From Flavobacterium sp. 9 (GTDB lineage Bacteria; Bacteroidota; Bacteroidia; Flavobacteriales; Flavobacteriaceae), in contig NZ_PEEU01000001.1 in NCBI RefSeq assembly GCF_002754195.1, positions 3,658,001 through 3,722,000 of the forward strand: DNA of 64,000 nt, in the 5' to 3' direction. The position numbers and the translations under genes are program-made. The notes under the pieces were generated by a model. That model was not told the DNA's origin. It worked only from the letters and a program-made list of their open reading frames with translations, and did not search any database. Shown piece by piece: positions 25,283 through 34,912 of this stretch. Within the stretch, counting starts at the first letter, position 1. Each line of letters begins with the position of its first letter.

Positions 25283-27502
25283 ATGCGTAATTTTTTATGG
25301 AGTTTCCTGATGTTCTTTTGTTTAATATCTGTTTCTTTTTCTCAAACAAAAGGCATTGAAAAAGGATCTTATCTATCTACAAACAAAGGTCAAAAAATCA
25401 GATTAAATCTATTAGACGATAATAAATATGAATTAGTTTTTTATTCAGGCGATTATAAAATCAAAGGAGATTCATTGGTATTTACTCAAACTGCAAAATC
25501 CGGAGCTGCATTTGATGTTGCTTTTAAGAATGATAAAAATGCAAAAAAGGTTAAAATCACATTTTTAGAACCTTCTTATTATACCTTTTATATTGGTACA
25601 CAAAACGGAACTGAACCAGTTCAATATCAAAAAATAACAGACATTAGAAGTAAAGTAGATCCTGATTGGGTAAAAACTGATTTAGAGTTTGAAATCGATC
25701 ATGTTGATTATTTGTATTTGGTTTATGAAGATTATCAAGGCGAAAGTAAAATCTCAAAATATGCTTTGCCAAAAGATGCTTCAGAAGCTACAATTAAGTA
25801 CGAATTGGATGCTTTGGGAGATTTAAATATTTCGGGTTATTTTGATAAAAAGACAAATGAATTGATGATTTCTGAACAAAGCGGAAAAAATCCAATCGCG
25901 TTTGTAAATGCTAAAGATGCTCAACCTGATAACGTTTCAAAAGTAATTCCTCTCGAAAATAAAACGGTTTCTAGTTTTACATATCCGGGAAAAGATGCGC
26001 TTGCAGATAATGGTTTTAGTACAGAAGTTTCGGTTGATAGCGCTTATGTTGATGAAGCTGCAACTCCTAAAATTGATTTTAAATTTAAAGTAGAAAATGA
26101 TTTAAAGAAAGCTATTGCGGCAACTTTGGCATCTAAAAGTAAATTTCTGGTAGTTGCTGTTGATGGTAAAAATCTTTCGGCGAAAGCTGACTTTGATACT
26201 TTTATAAAAGATCAGGAAACACAAGTTGGATACAATATGTATGAAGTTTATGATCCGCAATATGATTTGTTCAATTATTATTTGGCTACAGCCAATGATA
26301 AAAAATGGCTTAAGACGAACAAAATTCAGGATAATCCAAGTCTTGCTGTATTAAATGGTGATGGAGTAATTTTGGCAACTTCAAAATCTAAATTGACAGA
26401 CAAACAATATCAGTTTAATTACTACGACGGTTTCAGTAAAAAACTAAAAAGAGTAAATGCATTTTATGATTTCAATAAAGTACTTAATAATAAAAAAGCA
26501 ACAGATGCTAATTTGATTTTGGCACTTAATAAGATTGCAAGTCTGGAAATCCCTTATGAGTACGAAACAACTGAAAATGATACTCTCGATTTTAAGTTAA
26601 CAAAAGTTGTTATAGATCAAAAAACAGTTGATCAAACCTGGAAAAAGTTAATTGAAGGACATCAAAAAGATACAAAACCAAATATGTATTTGGTAGAAAC
26701 AATTTTGAAAGAAATTAAAAATCAAGGGTTTTCAAAACAGTTTCTTAGCGAGGACAGAGTTTTGAATGATACAGATTTTCTGGCTATAGATTATTTGATA
26801 AAACAATATGATGCTATTGAAGCAGAGCGATTAACATTTAATAGTATAGAAGGAGAAGTTCATGCGATTGGTAGTTTGAACACCGAAATAACAACTGCTT
26901 TACAACAAAATAAATACGTTGCTGAAGAGAAAGGTTCAGCCGATGGAAATCAAAGTAAGATAATTTCAGTTTATAAAAAGCTAATTGCTGCGAATAAAGC
27001 AAATTATGATTGTTACCAAAATTACTTTACGTATTTAAGTGAAGCAGAGGATAAAGACGGTTCGAATACTACTTATTTAAAAGAGTTTAGTTCTTATTTT
27101 AATACTCATTTGACATCAGGAAAAGGAAGTGCAATCGAGCAATTAGATGCTATGTATTCTGCTTTAGATAATAGTTCAGATTATCAATATGATGGTTGGA
27201 GAACTTTTAAAGAATACCATTCAAATTTGGCTAATTCTACGGCTTGGACAGTAGTTTTGAAACCACAGAATTCGAATTTTTTAAAATCTGCAATTAGCTG
27301 GTCAGAGTATAGTTTGATTGTTTCTAAAAATAATCCTTACTATTTAGATACTTTGGCGCAGTTATATTACAAAGATGATCAGAAGCAAAAAGCGATTGAA
27401 ACGCAAGCTTTGGCTGTAAAATATCTAAACGATACTGTAGAAGAAGAAACAGCAACAGAGATTAAAGAAACGTTGACTAAAATGCAAAACGGAACGTATT
27501 AA
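25283..27502 (+). CDS. Exported protein of unknown function
   Basis: A 739-residue protein with signal peptide MRNFLWSFLMFFCLISVSFSQ. Residues about 25-130 look like a small beta domain; about 265-390 (KKAIAATLASKSKFLVVAVDGKNL ... NPSLAVLNGDGVILATSKS) resembles a thioredoxin-like fold without a CxxC motif; the C-terminal 250 residues are helical and TPR-like, ending with SLIVSKNNPYYLDTLAQLYYKDDQKQKAIETQALAVKYL. I assign no function. It has its own promoter and ends in a bidirectional terminator, so it is monocistronic. Confidence 0.78.
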   Translation: MRNFLWSFLMFFCLISVSFSQTKGIEKGSYLSTNKGQKIRLNLLDDNKYELVFYSGDYKIKGDSLVFTQTAKSGAAFDVAFKNDKNAKKVKITFLEPSYYTFYIGTQNGTEPVQYQKITDIRSKVDPDWVKTDLEFEIDHVDYLYLVYEDYQGESKISKYALPKDASEATIKYELDALGDLNISGYFDKKTNELMISEQSGKNPIAFVNAKDAQPDNVSKVIPLENKTVSSFTYPGKDALADNGFSTEVSVDSAYVDEAATPKIDFKFKVENDLKKAIAATLASKSKFLVVAVDGKNLSAKADFDTFIKDQETQVGYNMYEVYDPQYDLFNYYLATANDKKWLKTNKIQDNPSLAVLNGDGVILATSKSKLTDKQYQFNYYDGFSKKLKRVNAFYDFNKVLNNKKATDANLILALNKIASLEIPYEYETTENDTLDFKLTKVVIDQKTVDQTWKKLIEGHQKDTKPNMYLVETILKEIKNQGFSKQFLSEDRVLNDTDFLAIDYLIKQYDAIEAERLTFNSIEGEVHAIGSLNTEITTALQQNKYVAEEKGSADGNQSKIISVYKKLIAANKANYDCYQNYFTYLSEAEDKDGSNTTYLKEFSSYFNTHLTSGKGSAIEQLDAMYSALDNSSDYQYDGWRTFKEYHSNLANSTAWTVVLKPQNSNFLKSAISWSEYSLIVSKNNPYYLDTLAQLYYKDDQKQKAIETQALAVKYLNDTVEEETATEIKETLTKMQNGTY

Positions 27503-27518
27503 ATATTATAATTTATCA

Positions 27519-27563
27519 AAAAAATAACCCGATAAGATTCAAATTCTTATCGGGTTATTTTTT
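27519..27563. terminator. Bidirectional intrinsic terminator
   Basis: AATAACCCGATAAGA pairs with TCTTATCGGGTTATT with A/T runs on both sides, between convergent genes. Confidence 0.9.
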
Positions 27564-29337
27564 ATTTTTTTATTCCTACCATCACTTTTATTCGATAATT
27601 GGTTGGAGTTTTTTTATTGTTTTCAATTGAACCATTGGCGCTTAAATAGGTCAGTAAGATGCTGTATTTTGAATTCTCAATTTTTTGCTCGATTTCTTTA
27701 TCTGAATTGTAATTGTCATTAAAATCAGAATTTGAATTGATGAAATCGTCTATTTTAAGAGGAATAATGTCTTTGTTAATTTGTAAATCCTGACCATAAT
27801 CTGTTGATTTTGTGTTTATAGAATATGCTTTGTTTTCTATAGTGATACAGTTGTTACATTCAAAAGAATCGGATTGGCCTATAGTGAATATAAAATCATA
27901 GTCGTGAATGTTTTTCACTTCATTATCGTTATTTTCAGAGAAATAATAATAAAAAGAATCATTTGCATCGTCTTTTCGGTCATATTCAGAGCGATATTTA
28001 AAGCCTAAACTTTCTACAATTTCACGTGCGATTGGATCTTTATCTTTTTTGTATAATGCATCTAATTTTTTATCAGCATACGGAAGCATAACTTCGAGCC
28101 CATAATTTTTCTCTAAAAAAGTAACAATACTACTGAAATCCTGTTCTTGTTCGAAAGTTAGTTTCTTATTATCTGTTTTTTGCATATAAGATTCAAATCG
28201 CGATAATTGACTGCTTTTTGAAACGAAATTTGCGCTTTGAGGACCAACGAGAGAAAATAATCCGGCGAGACACATACTTATAGGAATGAATTTTATTTTG
28301 GGATTCTTTTGAATTAAAAAATACGCCACAACGATAGAAAGCCAAACCGATAATAGTAAAACATAATAACGTTCATGCGTAAATCCGTAAAGATTGATTC
28401 GGTATAAAATCGCCCAAAAAAGCAATCCAAGTAACGGAATTAGCAGGAAATAAAACCAACGATTGAAAGTTCACATCCATAGATTTCCAGTTTCTGTCGC
28501 GATTGGATGTACCAGTAAAAAAGACAGAATTCCGAAGATAGCAAATACTAAAACAAGATAAGAAACCCAGCCTACAGGCAAAGAAAGTGTGACTAATATT
28601 TTGGCTTCATAACATATTAAAATCACCAAATAAAGACTTATTAAAGGTAATAATACAAATTGAGTGAAGTTTTTAAGTCCTTTTGGATAATTTAAAACCA
28701 GAGGAACTTTGTCATTATTGGTTTCCGGAACTCCGTTTAGAAAGAATAATGTATTGAAGATTCCTCCAATAATATAAAAGATATGCTGGTAAATATTATT
28801 GTAAAAATCTACGTTGAACAATTTGTCAACTGCAAGTATTGCCAATGCCAAACCACTATATAATACAATACTGTACAAAATGGCTGTTAAAATTCGGAGG
28901 AAAAGTCGTTTATTGAATTCCCAAAATTCATTCTGATTGTAAGCTTTTGGTAAAAAACCGGCGAATGAAACCAGTAAATGTAAAGCAATATTAAGTACTA
29001 AAAATTGTTGTACTTCTACCTGAGTAATATTTTTATGAAAGTTAAAAACGAAGAGTGCAATTAAACTACCAAGTACTAAACTCGCTATAAAGCGAATAAG
29101 ATTATTCCTTTTTGAAGCTATGAAAAATAAGCTAACAGATAGAAATAAAACCAAACATAAAGAACAACTCATAAAGGCTTTTTGATAGAGTTCTTTATTA
29201 GGATTATTGTGTTTTATTTCACTTAGAATAATGGCTAAAATAGTTCCGGAAATAGCGGTTATAATTTCTAACGGAAATCTAAGAATTGTTTTTAGTGTTG
29301 CATTTAGAACGTTTTGAAACGAAGGAAGTCTACTCAT
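27562..29337 (-). pseudogene. DUF4153 membrane protein gene interrupted by one in-frame TGA
   Basis: Two ORFs, 29337-28471 (288 residues) and the rest to 27562, are in the same frame and separated only by a TGA codon (plus-strand TCA at 28471-28473). Read through, they give a 591-residue DUF4153-type protein: an N-terminal multi-helix region ending FLLVHPIATETGNLWM, then after the stop TFNRWFYFLLIPLLGLLFW, which continues the membrane segment without any shift, then a soluble C-terminal domain. No frameshift or deletion is visible. A nonsense mutation, a sequencing error or read-through are all possible. Function of the family is unknown. Confidence 0.8.
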
Positions 29338-29436
29338 TTTGGTCAGTTATTTTGTATAAAGTAAAGTGAATTGTAAGAGATATCCAAATAAAAATAATAG
29401 TGATAAAATTCTGCTAAACTGTAGTGGTATAAAATA

Positions 29437-29475
29437 AAAGAGGCTGTCTAATTTATTTAGACAGCCTCTTTATGT
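29437..29475 (-). terminator. Intrinsic terminator after metK
   Basis: AAAGAGGCTGTCTAA pairs with TTAGACAGCCTCTTT; on the minus strand it is followed by TTTATTTTAT. Confidence 0.9.
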
Positions 29476-29496
29476 ATGTAAATGTTTCAGATTGAA

Positions 29497-30747
29497 TTAC
29501 AATCCAAATTCAGCTTTTACTTTGTCTACGAAATCAAGTTTTTCCCAAGTAAATAACTCAACAGTAACAGTTTTTACATGTCCTCCCGGAGCAGAAAAAG
29601 TTTTAGTTACAACTTCTGGTTTACGTCCCATGTGTCCGTAAGCAGCAGTTTCGCTGTAGATTGGGTTTCTTAATTTCAAACGTTGCTCGATAAAGTAAGG
29701 ACGCATATCAAAGATAGCTTCTACTTTTTTAGCGATTTCACCGTTAGTTAAGTTTACTTTAGAAGTTCCGTAAGTTTCAATGAAGATTCCCATTGGCTCA
29801 GCAACTCCAATTGCGTAAGAAACCTGTACTAAGATTTCGTCAGCAACACCTGCAGCAACTAAGTTTTTAGCGATATGACGTGTAGCATAAGCAGCACTTC
29901 TATCTACTTTACTTGGATCTTTTCCAGAGAATGCACCACCACCGTGAGCACCTTTTCCACCGTAAGTATCAACAATGATTTTTCTTCCTGTTAAACCAGT
30001 ATCTCCGTGAGGTCCTCCAATAACGAATTTTCCTGTTGGATTAATGTGATAGTTGATTTTATCATTGAATAAATGCGCGTGCTCTGGGTTTTTAGCAATG
30101 ATTCTTGGAATCAAGATTTCGATAATATCTTTTTTGATTTTAGCCAACATTGTAGCTTCTTCATCAAAATCATCGTGTTGAGTCGAGATTACAATCGCAT
30201 CAATACGAGTTGGTTTGTTATCATCGCTATATTCTAAAGTTACCTGCGATTTTGCATCAGGACGTAAATAAGTGATTTCACTATTCTCACGTCTTAAAAT
30301 TGCAAGTTCTTGTAATAATTTATGAGATAAATCAAGTGCCAATGGCATGTAGTTTTCAGTTTCGTTAGTTGCGTAACCAAACATCATTCCTTGGTCTCCA
30401 GCACCTTGCTCTTCTGGCTTAGCTCTGTCAACACCTTGATTAATATCAGCAGATTGTTCGTGAATTGCCGAAAGAATTCCACAAGAATTTGCCTCAAACA
30501 TATATTCGCTTTTAGTATATCCAATTTTACGGATTACTTCGCGAGCAATTTGCTGCACATCAAGATAGGTATTCGATTTTACTTCACCTGCTAAAATTAC
30601 CTGACCTGTAGTAACCAGAGTCTCACAAGCTACTTTTGAATCAGCGTCAAATGCCAAAAAGTTATCAATTAATGCATCCGAAATTTGATCTGCAACTTTG
30701 TCTGGATGCCCTTCACTAACAGATTCTGACGTAAATAAATAAGCCAT
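29497..30747 (-). CDS. metK: S-adenosylmethionine synthetase
   Basis: Makes SAM from methionine and ATP, the end product of the sulfur block in this window. All signature motifs are present in 416 residues: [57 protein letters not shown] and [19 protein letters not shown]. Slightly longer than E. coli MetK, as usual in Bacteroidota. It has a clear promoter at 30924-30952 and a roughly 170-nt leader that holds a 24-codon ORF and a hairpin with a short T-run, suggesting attenuation. It is divergent from the TonB receptor unit. Confidence 0.97.
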   Translation of the reverse strand: MAYLFTSESVSEGHPDKVADQISDALIDNFLAFDADSKVACETLVTTGQVILAGEVKSNTYLDVQQIAREVIRKIGYTKSEYMFEANSCGILSAIHEQSADINQGVDRAKPEEQGAGDQGMMFGYATNETENYMPLALDLSHKLLQELAILRRENSEITYLRPDAKSQVTLEYSDDNKPTRIDAIVISTQHDDFDEEATMLAKIKKDIIEILIPRIIAKNPEHAHLFNDKINYHINPTGKFVIGGPHGDTGLTGRKIIVDTYGGKGAHGGGAFSGKDPSKVDRSAAYATRHIAKNLVAAGVADEILVQVSYAIGVAEPMGIFIETYGTSKVNLTNGEIAKKVEAIFDMRPYFIEQRLKLRNPIYSETAAYGHMGRKPEVVTKTFSAPGGHVKTVTVELFTWEKLDFVDKVKAEFGL

Positions 30748-30800
30748 AATAATTTATTAAATTAAAATTAAGTGTGAGGAAAAAAAATTGCTTAAAAAGG

Positions 30801-30825
30801 GCTAAAGGAGAATTTCTGCTTTAGC
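30801..30825 (-). promoter_or_regulatory. Attenuator-like hairpin in the metK leader
   Basis: On the minus strand GCTAAAG and CTTTAGC pair around an 11-nt loop, followed by CCTTTTTAAG. The 3' arm overlaps the stop codon of the leader ORF (30802-30804). A second hairpin, TACTGAAA with TTTCAGTA, lies just upstream at about 30835-30856. The T-run is short, so terminator strength is uncertain. Confidence 0.5.
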
Positions 30826-30876
30826 ATTTTTTACTACTGAAATCAATCTTTCAGTATTCATAACGAACCGTTTCAT
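30802..30876 (-). CDS. Candidate leader peptide of metK, 24 residues
   Basis: ATG at 30876-30874, TAG at 30804-30802. The peptide begins MKRFVMNTERLISVV and ends AKAEILL. It sits between the metK promoter and metK, and its last codons form part of the attenuator-like hairpin. It has Met only at positions 1 and 6, so a Met-sensing role is not obvious from composition. No ribosome-binding evidence beyond position. Confidence 0.4.
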   Translation of the reverse strand: MKRFVMNTERLISVVKNAKAEILL

Positions 30877-30923
30877 TATGAAGAGGTTGCAATCAGTTCA
30901 AATTTTTCCTCTGTATTCGGGTG

Positions 30924-30952
30924 CAAAGGTATAAAACCATTTTGATTTGCAA
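30924..30952 (-). promoter_or_regulatory. Consensus promoter of metK
   Basis: Reading the minus strand: TTG (30952-30950), 18-bp spacer, TACCTTTG (30931-30924). It predicts a start near 30917 and a 5' leader of about 170 nt. Confidence 0.75.
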
Positions 30953-31003
30953 ATTAAACTTCTGTTTTTTTTGTTTTTATAAGCAGAAATTTAACATAAC
31001 ATA

Positions 31004-31023
31004 CTATTTTGATAGGGTAATAG
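31004..31023. promoter_or_regulatory. Candidate operator CTATTTTGATAGGGTAATAG
   Basis: Interrupted inverted repeat (CTATT...AATAG) between the divergent metK and TonB-receptor promoters. Its right part, GATAGGGTAATAGA (31011-31024), is identical over 14 nt to 46341-46354 upstream of the TauE/SafE-cysH unit. Confidence 0.5.
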
Positions 31024-31042
31024 AAATTATTTCTGTTTTTGT

Positions 31043-31086
31043 TTGGTCGATTAAAAAATAGTTTGCAAATTTGCCCCATCAAATTA
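31043..31086 (+). promoter_or_regulatory. Promoter of the TonB-receptor leader, shared design with metY leader
   Basis: TTG at 31043-31045, 20-bp spacer, CAAATTTG at 31066-31073, then ATCAAATTA at 31078-31086. The block aligns without gaps to 34393-34436: TTTGGT, AAAAATAGTTT, ATTT and ATCAAATTA all at identical offsets. Confidence 0.65.
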
Positions 31087-31095
31087 ATCCAACAA

Positions 31096-31161
31096 ATGAA
31101 ATTAACAATGTGCAATTTGTCTTGTAAGATGCCGGAGCCTTCCGCAGAGACACTGTTGTAG
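31096..31161 (+). CDS. Cys/Met-containing leader peptide ahead of the TonB receptor, 21 residues
   Basis: ATG at 31096, TAG at 31159-31161. The peptide starts [15 protein letters not shown]: Met at 1, 5 and 12 and Cys at 6 and 10 lie in its first twelve positions. It begins about 15-20 nt after the predicted transcription start. The last codons contain GCAGAG (31144-31149), complementary to CTCTGC in the 5' arm of the following terminator, so ribosome position can decide which hairpin forms. Confidence 0.65.
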   Translation: MKLTMCNLSCKMPEPSAETLL

Positions 31162-31187
31162 TTTTTTTTCAAAAAAATATACATAAG

Positions 31188-31215
31188 ACCTCTGCTAAAC
31201 AGCAGGGGTTTTTTT
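31188..31215 (+). terminator. Attenuator terminator between leader peptide and TonB receptor
   Basis: ACCTCTGCT (31188-31196) pairs with AGCAGGGGT (31201-31209), then seven T. CTCTGC (31190-31195) can pair instead with GCAGAG (31144-31149) inside the leader ORF as antiterminator. Confidence 0.8.
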
Positions 31216-31283
31216 ATTTCAAAAAAGAACCAAATTGTAAATCATTTTTAACCCAAAGTAATAATAAATACCAAAAAGAAGTA

Positions 31284-34130
31284 ATGAAAAAAAATCTAGT
31301 AATAGCTTTAGGTCTTTTGACATTTTCAGGCATTTATGCACAGGAAAATAAAAAAGAACAAGACAGCTTAAAGAATAATGAATTGTCTGAAGTGACAATA
31401 GTTGGGTCAAGAAGTAAAAATAGAGTAAAAACAGATGTGCCGGTTCCGGTTGATGTTTTTAATATTTCTGAAATCACCAAAGGCTCGCCACAAACCAGTG
31501 TGACTCAGATTTTAAATTATGTTGCGCCATCGTTTACCAGTAATGCAACTTCTACCGCAGACGCAACAGATCACGTAGATCCGGCGCAATTAAGAGGTTT
31601 GGGGCCAGATCAGGTTTTGATTTTGGTAAATGGTAAACGCAGACATACAAGTGCGTTAGTAAATATTAATGGTTCTCCGGGAAGAGGTTCTGTTGGAACA
31701 GATTTAAATGCAATCCCATCATTTGCGATCGAAAGAATCGAAGTTTTGCGTGATGGAGCAGCTGCACAATACGGTTCAGATGCAATTGCGGGAGTTATTA
31801 ATATTGTATTGAAAAAGAATGCCAATTTTATTTCGGGAGGTATTCAATATGGAACTAATTTATCTTCGGGATCTAATAATTTTAAAGGTGGAGCCGATGG
31901 TCAAACGCTTCAGGCAGATTTGAATTACGGAACTTCTTTGGGTAAAGCAGGAAGTTTCCTGAATGTTACTGCCAGTGCCGTGACCAGACAAGCCACAAGC
32001 AGAGCAGGAATTAGAAGTAATCCAATTTTTAATGGTTACAATGCTGTCGAAAACAGAGCCGCTCAGGATGGAGTTCAAATAAATTCTTTGTTCAGTAATA
32101 TTAATAACACAGCAAATTCGGCACAAATTCTTAGTTCGTTAAAGCAATATGCGCCACAAGTAAGTTATTTTACACCGGCACAACAAACTGCAATTTCTTC
32201 GGCTACGACTATTGCTCAAATGCAGACAGCTTTGAATTTTGATGCAACCAATAATGAATTAGCGTACAGAGGTCAGCAAAGAAGTGATTATAATATGAGT
32301 GTTGGTCAGTCAGAATTGGCTTCGGGACAAGCTTATTATAATGCAAAATATCCGCTAAGTGATATTACATCTTTATATTCTTTTGGTGGAGTATCTTATA
32401 GAAACGGAAAATCATATGCCTTTAACAGATTGCCAAATGGTTCCGGAACTTTCACGCAAGTGTATTCAAATGGTTTTTTACCGGAAATAGAATCTGATAT
32501 CCTGGATGCTTCTGCAGCAGTTGGAGTTACAACTCAGTTATTTGGTTTTGATACGGATTTAAGTACAAACTTAGGAACGAACTCTTTTAAATATGATGTA
32601 AACAATACTATTAATGCAACTTTAGGAACGAATTCGCCAACAAGTTTTGATGCTGGTAAAGTTTCGTTTCTACAAAGTACAACCAATTTAGACTTCAGTA
32701 AAAAGTATGATGTTTTAGAAGGATTGAACGTTGCATTTGGTGGAGAATTCAGATATGAAAACTATCAAATTAAAGCTGGAGAAGAAGCTTCTTATGGATT
32801 GTATGATATAAACGGAAATTTAGTTTCGGGAATTTTGCCAAGTAATTCACCATTAATTGTTACAGACTTTTTTGGAAACAAACGTGGAGCAGGAGCGCAG
32901 GGATTCTCAGGATTTCAACCATCTGATGCTAAAGAAAAAGATAGAAAAAGTGGTGCAGCTTATATTGATTTAGAATTAAATGCTACAGAAAAATGGCTTT
33001 TAAACGGAGCTGCACGTTATGAGAATTATTCTGATTTTGGAAGTACAGTTACCTTTAAATTAGCTTCACTTTTGAAAATAACGGATAATATCAATTGGAG
33101 AATTTCAGGACAAACAGGTTTTAGAGCGCCATCATTACAACAAAAATATTTTGAAAGTAGTTCTACACAATTCATAAACGGTTCTCCATATCAAGTAGGA
33201 TATTTTACAAATGATTCACAAGCCGCAAAAAGTATTGGAGTTGAAAATCTGAAACCTGAAAAATCTAAAAGTATCAGTACAGGATTTACATTCAAAATTC
33301 CTGAAGCAAACATTACAATTGCAACAGATGCTTATTTTACAAGAATCGACGACAGAGTTGTATTAACAGGACAATATGCAAGACCAACAACTGCGCAGAT
33401 AGATGCAGCAACGTCGCCGGCACAAAAAGAAGCTTTAACATTGTTTCAACAGGCATTTGACTTAAAAGGTGTAGAAAGAGCTTCGTTCTGGACAAACGGA
33501 ATCAACTCTGAAACTAAAGGTATTGATATTGTGATTTCTCAGAAATATGATGTTATTCCTGATTTCGTTATTCGAAATGATCTTGCTTTAAGTTATAACG
33601 AAACAAAAAGAGTAGGAGATTTAAATGTTCCTCAATCTATTATTGATGCAGGAGGAGAACCTTATAAATATTCATTTTTTCCGGAATCAAGCAGAATTTA
33701 TTTAGAAGAAGCAATTCCAAAATTGAAAGCAAATTTAATGACGACTTTCAGTATTAAAAAACTGGACATCTATTTAAGAAACAGTTATTTTGGAAAAGTT
33801 ACCGATCCTGGAGCAACAGATGTAAACTTAGACGGATCATCATCAGTTTACGAACATCCTGTTTATAGCGCAAAAATTGTAACAGATTTATCATTAGGAT
33901 ATCAAATCAATGAAAAATTCAGATTTACAGTTGGGTTTAATAATATAGGAGACGTTTATCCAGATAGAAATAATCCTGCAACTCCAGCATTTACGAATAC
34001 AACTCCAACATTATCGCCTGCACCAAGTACAGATTTAAGCAACGCAAATCAGTTTGCTTATTCAAGAGCGGTATCACAATTTGGATTAAACGGAAGATTT
34101 GGTTTTGCAAGATTAAGTTTCAAGTTCTAA
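31284..34130 (+). CDS. TonB-dependent receptor, probably for a sulfur compound
   Basis: A 948-residue outer-membrane receptor: signal peptide [20 protein letters not shown], TonB-box-like [12 protein letters not shown], plug domain ([16 protein letters not shown] ... [26 protein letters not shown] ... [26 protein letters not shown]), and a barrel ending [10 protein letters not shown]. There is no carboxypeptidase-like N-terminal domain and no SusD partner, so a small-molecule rather than polysaccharide ligand is likely. The transcript begins with a Cys/Met leader peptide and attenuator and shares its promoter block with the metY unit, which suggests regulation by sulfur amino-acid status; the ligand itself is inference. 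Divergent from metK. Confidence 0.88.
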   Translation: MKKNLVIALGLLTFSGIYAQENKKEQDSLKNNELSEVTIVGSRSKNRVKTDVPVPVDVFNISEITKGSPQTSVTQILNYVAPSFTSNATSTADATDHVDPAQLRGLGPDQVLILVNGKRRHTSALVNINGSPGRGSVGTDLNAIPSFAIERIEVLRDGAAAQYGSDAIAGVINIVLKKNANFISGGIQYGTNLSSGSNNFKGGADGQTLQADLNYGTSLGKAGSFLNVTASAVTRQATSRAGIRSNPIFNGYNAVENRAAQDGVQINSLFSNINNTANSAQILSSLKQYAPQVSYFTPAQQTAISSATTIAQMQTALNFDATNNELAYRGQQRSDYNMSVGQSELASGQAYYNAKYPLSDITSLYSFGGVSYRNGKSYAFNRLPNGSGTFTQVYSNGFLPEIESDILDASAAVGVTTQLFGFDTDLSTNLGTNSFKYDVNNTINATLGTNSPTSFDAGKVSFLQSTTNLDFSKKYDVLEGLNVAFGGEFRYENYQIKAGEEASYGLYDINGNLVSGILPSNSPLIVTDFFGNKRGAGAQGFSGFQPSDAKEKDRKSGAAYIDLELNATEKWLLNGAARYENYSDFGSTVTFKLASLLKITDNINWRISGQTGFRAPSLQQKYFESSSTQFINGSPYQVGYFTNDSQAAKSIGVENLKPEKSKSISTGFTFKIPEANITIATDAYFTRIDDRVVLTGQYARPTTAQIDAATSPAQKEALTLFQQAFDLKGVERASFWTNGINSETKGIDIVISQKYDVIPDFVIRNDLALSYNETKRVGDLNVPQSIIDAGGEPYKYSFFPESSRIYLEEAIPKLKANLMTTFSIKKLDIYLRNSYFGKVTDPGATDVNLDGSSSVYEHPVYSAKIVTDLSLGYQINEKFRFTVGFNNIGDVYPDRNNPATPAFTNTTPTLSPAPSTDLSNANQFAYSRAVSQFGLNGRFGFARLSFKF

Positions 34131-34135
34131 AAATA

Positions 34136-34330
34136 TAAGATTGGCCACGGATTAAACGGATCGAACGGATTAACGCTGATTTTATAATCATTTTAATCCT
34201 TTTATCTGTGGCTAAATTTTTCAAAGAGATTTAAAAGATTTTAGAGCAATTTAATGTTAAGCTAAACAAGAAAAATAAAAAACCTGTGTAAATCAGTTTA
34301 ATCCGCCAAACCCGTGGGCAAAAAAAATTA
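34136..34330. repeat. Dispersed intergenic repeat of the GCCACGGATTAAACGGAT type
   Basis: GGCCACGGATTAAACGGAT at 34142-34160 is partly complementary to AATCCTTTTATCTGTGGC at 34195-34212, followed by further AATCAGTTTAATCCGCC text near 34286-34307. It reads like the abundant flavobacterial intergenic repeats; no gene is present between 34131 and 34470. Confidence 0.6.
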
Positions 34331-34392
34331 AAGAAGAATGCCAGTCTTTATAAGGTTTCTGAAAATTTTAATGTTAAATATCAATTTTTGAT

Positions 34393-34436
34393 TTGGTAGT
34401 TCTAAAAATAGTTTCTATATTTACTCTATCAAATTA
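34393..34436 (+). promoter_or_regulatory. Promoter of the metY leader
   Basis: TTG at 34393-34395, 20-bp spacer, TATATTTA at 34416-34423, then ATCAAATTA at 34428-34436 inside CTCTATCAAATTAGTCGAG, an imperfect palindrome. It aligns without gaps to 31043-31086. Confidence 0.65.
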
Positions 34437-34470
34437 GTCGAGTTTAAAAAAGAGAATTAATTTAAATAAA

Positions 34471-34557
34471 ATGAAAATGAAAACAATAGCGAATAATATG
34501 ATTATATGTTGTGAGATGATGCAAATGTGCATCCAAAATCGCTGTTGCCAAAAGTGA
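34471..34557 (+). CDS. Cys/Met-rich leader peptide ahead of metY, 28 residues
   Basis: ATG at 34471, TGA at 34555-34557. The middle reads NNMIICCEMMQMC and the end NRCCQK: six Met and five Cys in 28 codons, far above chance. The last two sense codons contain CCAAAAG (34548-34554), exactly complementary to CTTTTGG (34594-34600) in the 5' arm of the following terminator. Stalling in the CC/MM cluster (codons 13-20) would leave this segment free; finishing translation would cover it. Confidence 0.75.
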   Translation: MKMKTIANNMIICCEMMQMCIQNRCCQK

Positions 34558-34588
34558 AAGAGTAAATCTTTGTTATAGTTAGAACTAT

Positions 34589-34628
34589 AAGCCCTTTTGG
34601 TAGCCATCCGAAAGGGCTTTTTTTTTTT
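34589..34628 (+). terminator. Attenuator terminator of the metY unit
   Basis: AAGCCCTTTTGG (34589-34600) pairs with CCGAAAGGGCTT (34608-34619), 7-nt loop, then a run of T. It lies 24 bp before the next small gene. Confidence 0.88.
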
Positions 34629-34651
34629 CAACACTTTTAAAATTTCAAATT

Positions 34652-34843
34652 ATGAGAACATTAAATTCAATTGCAGTAGAATATTTATTGAGAAACGATT
34701 CTCAAAACAACAATAATAAATCTGAAGATGTATCAAGAGAAGTTACAAGACTAAATGTAGAACAAGACATAAAAAGTCAAAAATCATTATTGCTTCTGAT
34801 GTATAGTCTTGAAGAAGAAGGAGAAGATTTTTTTATACAATAA
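34652..34843 (+). CDS. Small protein (63 residues) of an SLLxLMYS family, copy A
   Basis: Begins MRTLNSIAVEYLL and ends SLLLLMYSLEEEGEDFFIQ. It shares length (63), the start M(R/S)T(L/I)N and the C-terminal SLLxLMYSxExE...FI with the protein at 38165-38356, while the centre is low-complexity and divergent (Asn-rich here). Both genes sit just after an attenuator terminator in a sulfur amino-acid unit. No Cys, no signal peptide; too short for a membrane protein except for the hydrophobic SLLLLM stretch. I know no named family. Conservation at both ends argues for a real gene. Confidence 0.75.
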   Translation: MRTLNSIAVEYLLRNDSQNNNNKSEDVSREVTRLNVEQDIKSQKSLLLLMYSLEEEGEDFFIQ

Positions 34844-34912
34844 GTCAATTTCAAAGAAACAATTTCAATAACAATATATAATAGTATTAACAATACCTAA
34901 AAAACTAAGATC

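Noticed and set aside
30874..30925. SAM-I riboswitch upstream of metK
   Set aside because: TTGCAACCTC recalls part of the S-box, but the GAGGG, GATGAA and GGTGC core words are absent.
30954..31184. 76-codon minus-strand ORF over the TonB-receptor leader
   Set aside because: Overlaps the promoter, leader ORF and terminator arm on the other strand; no similarity or start context supports it.
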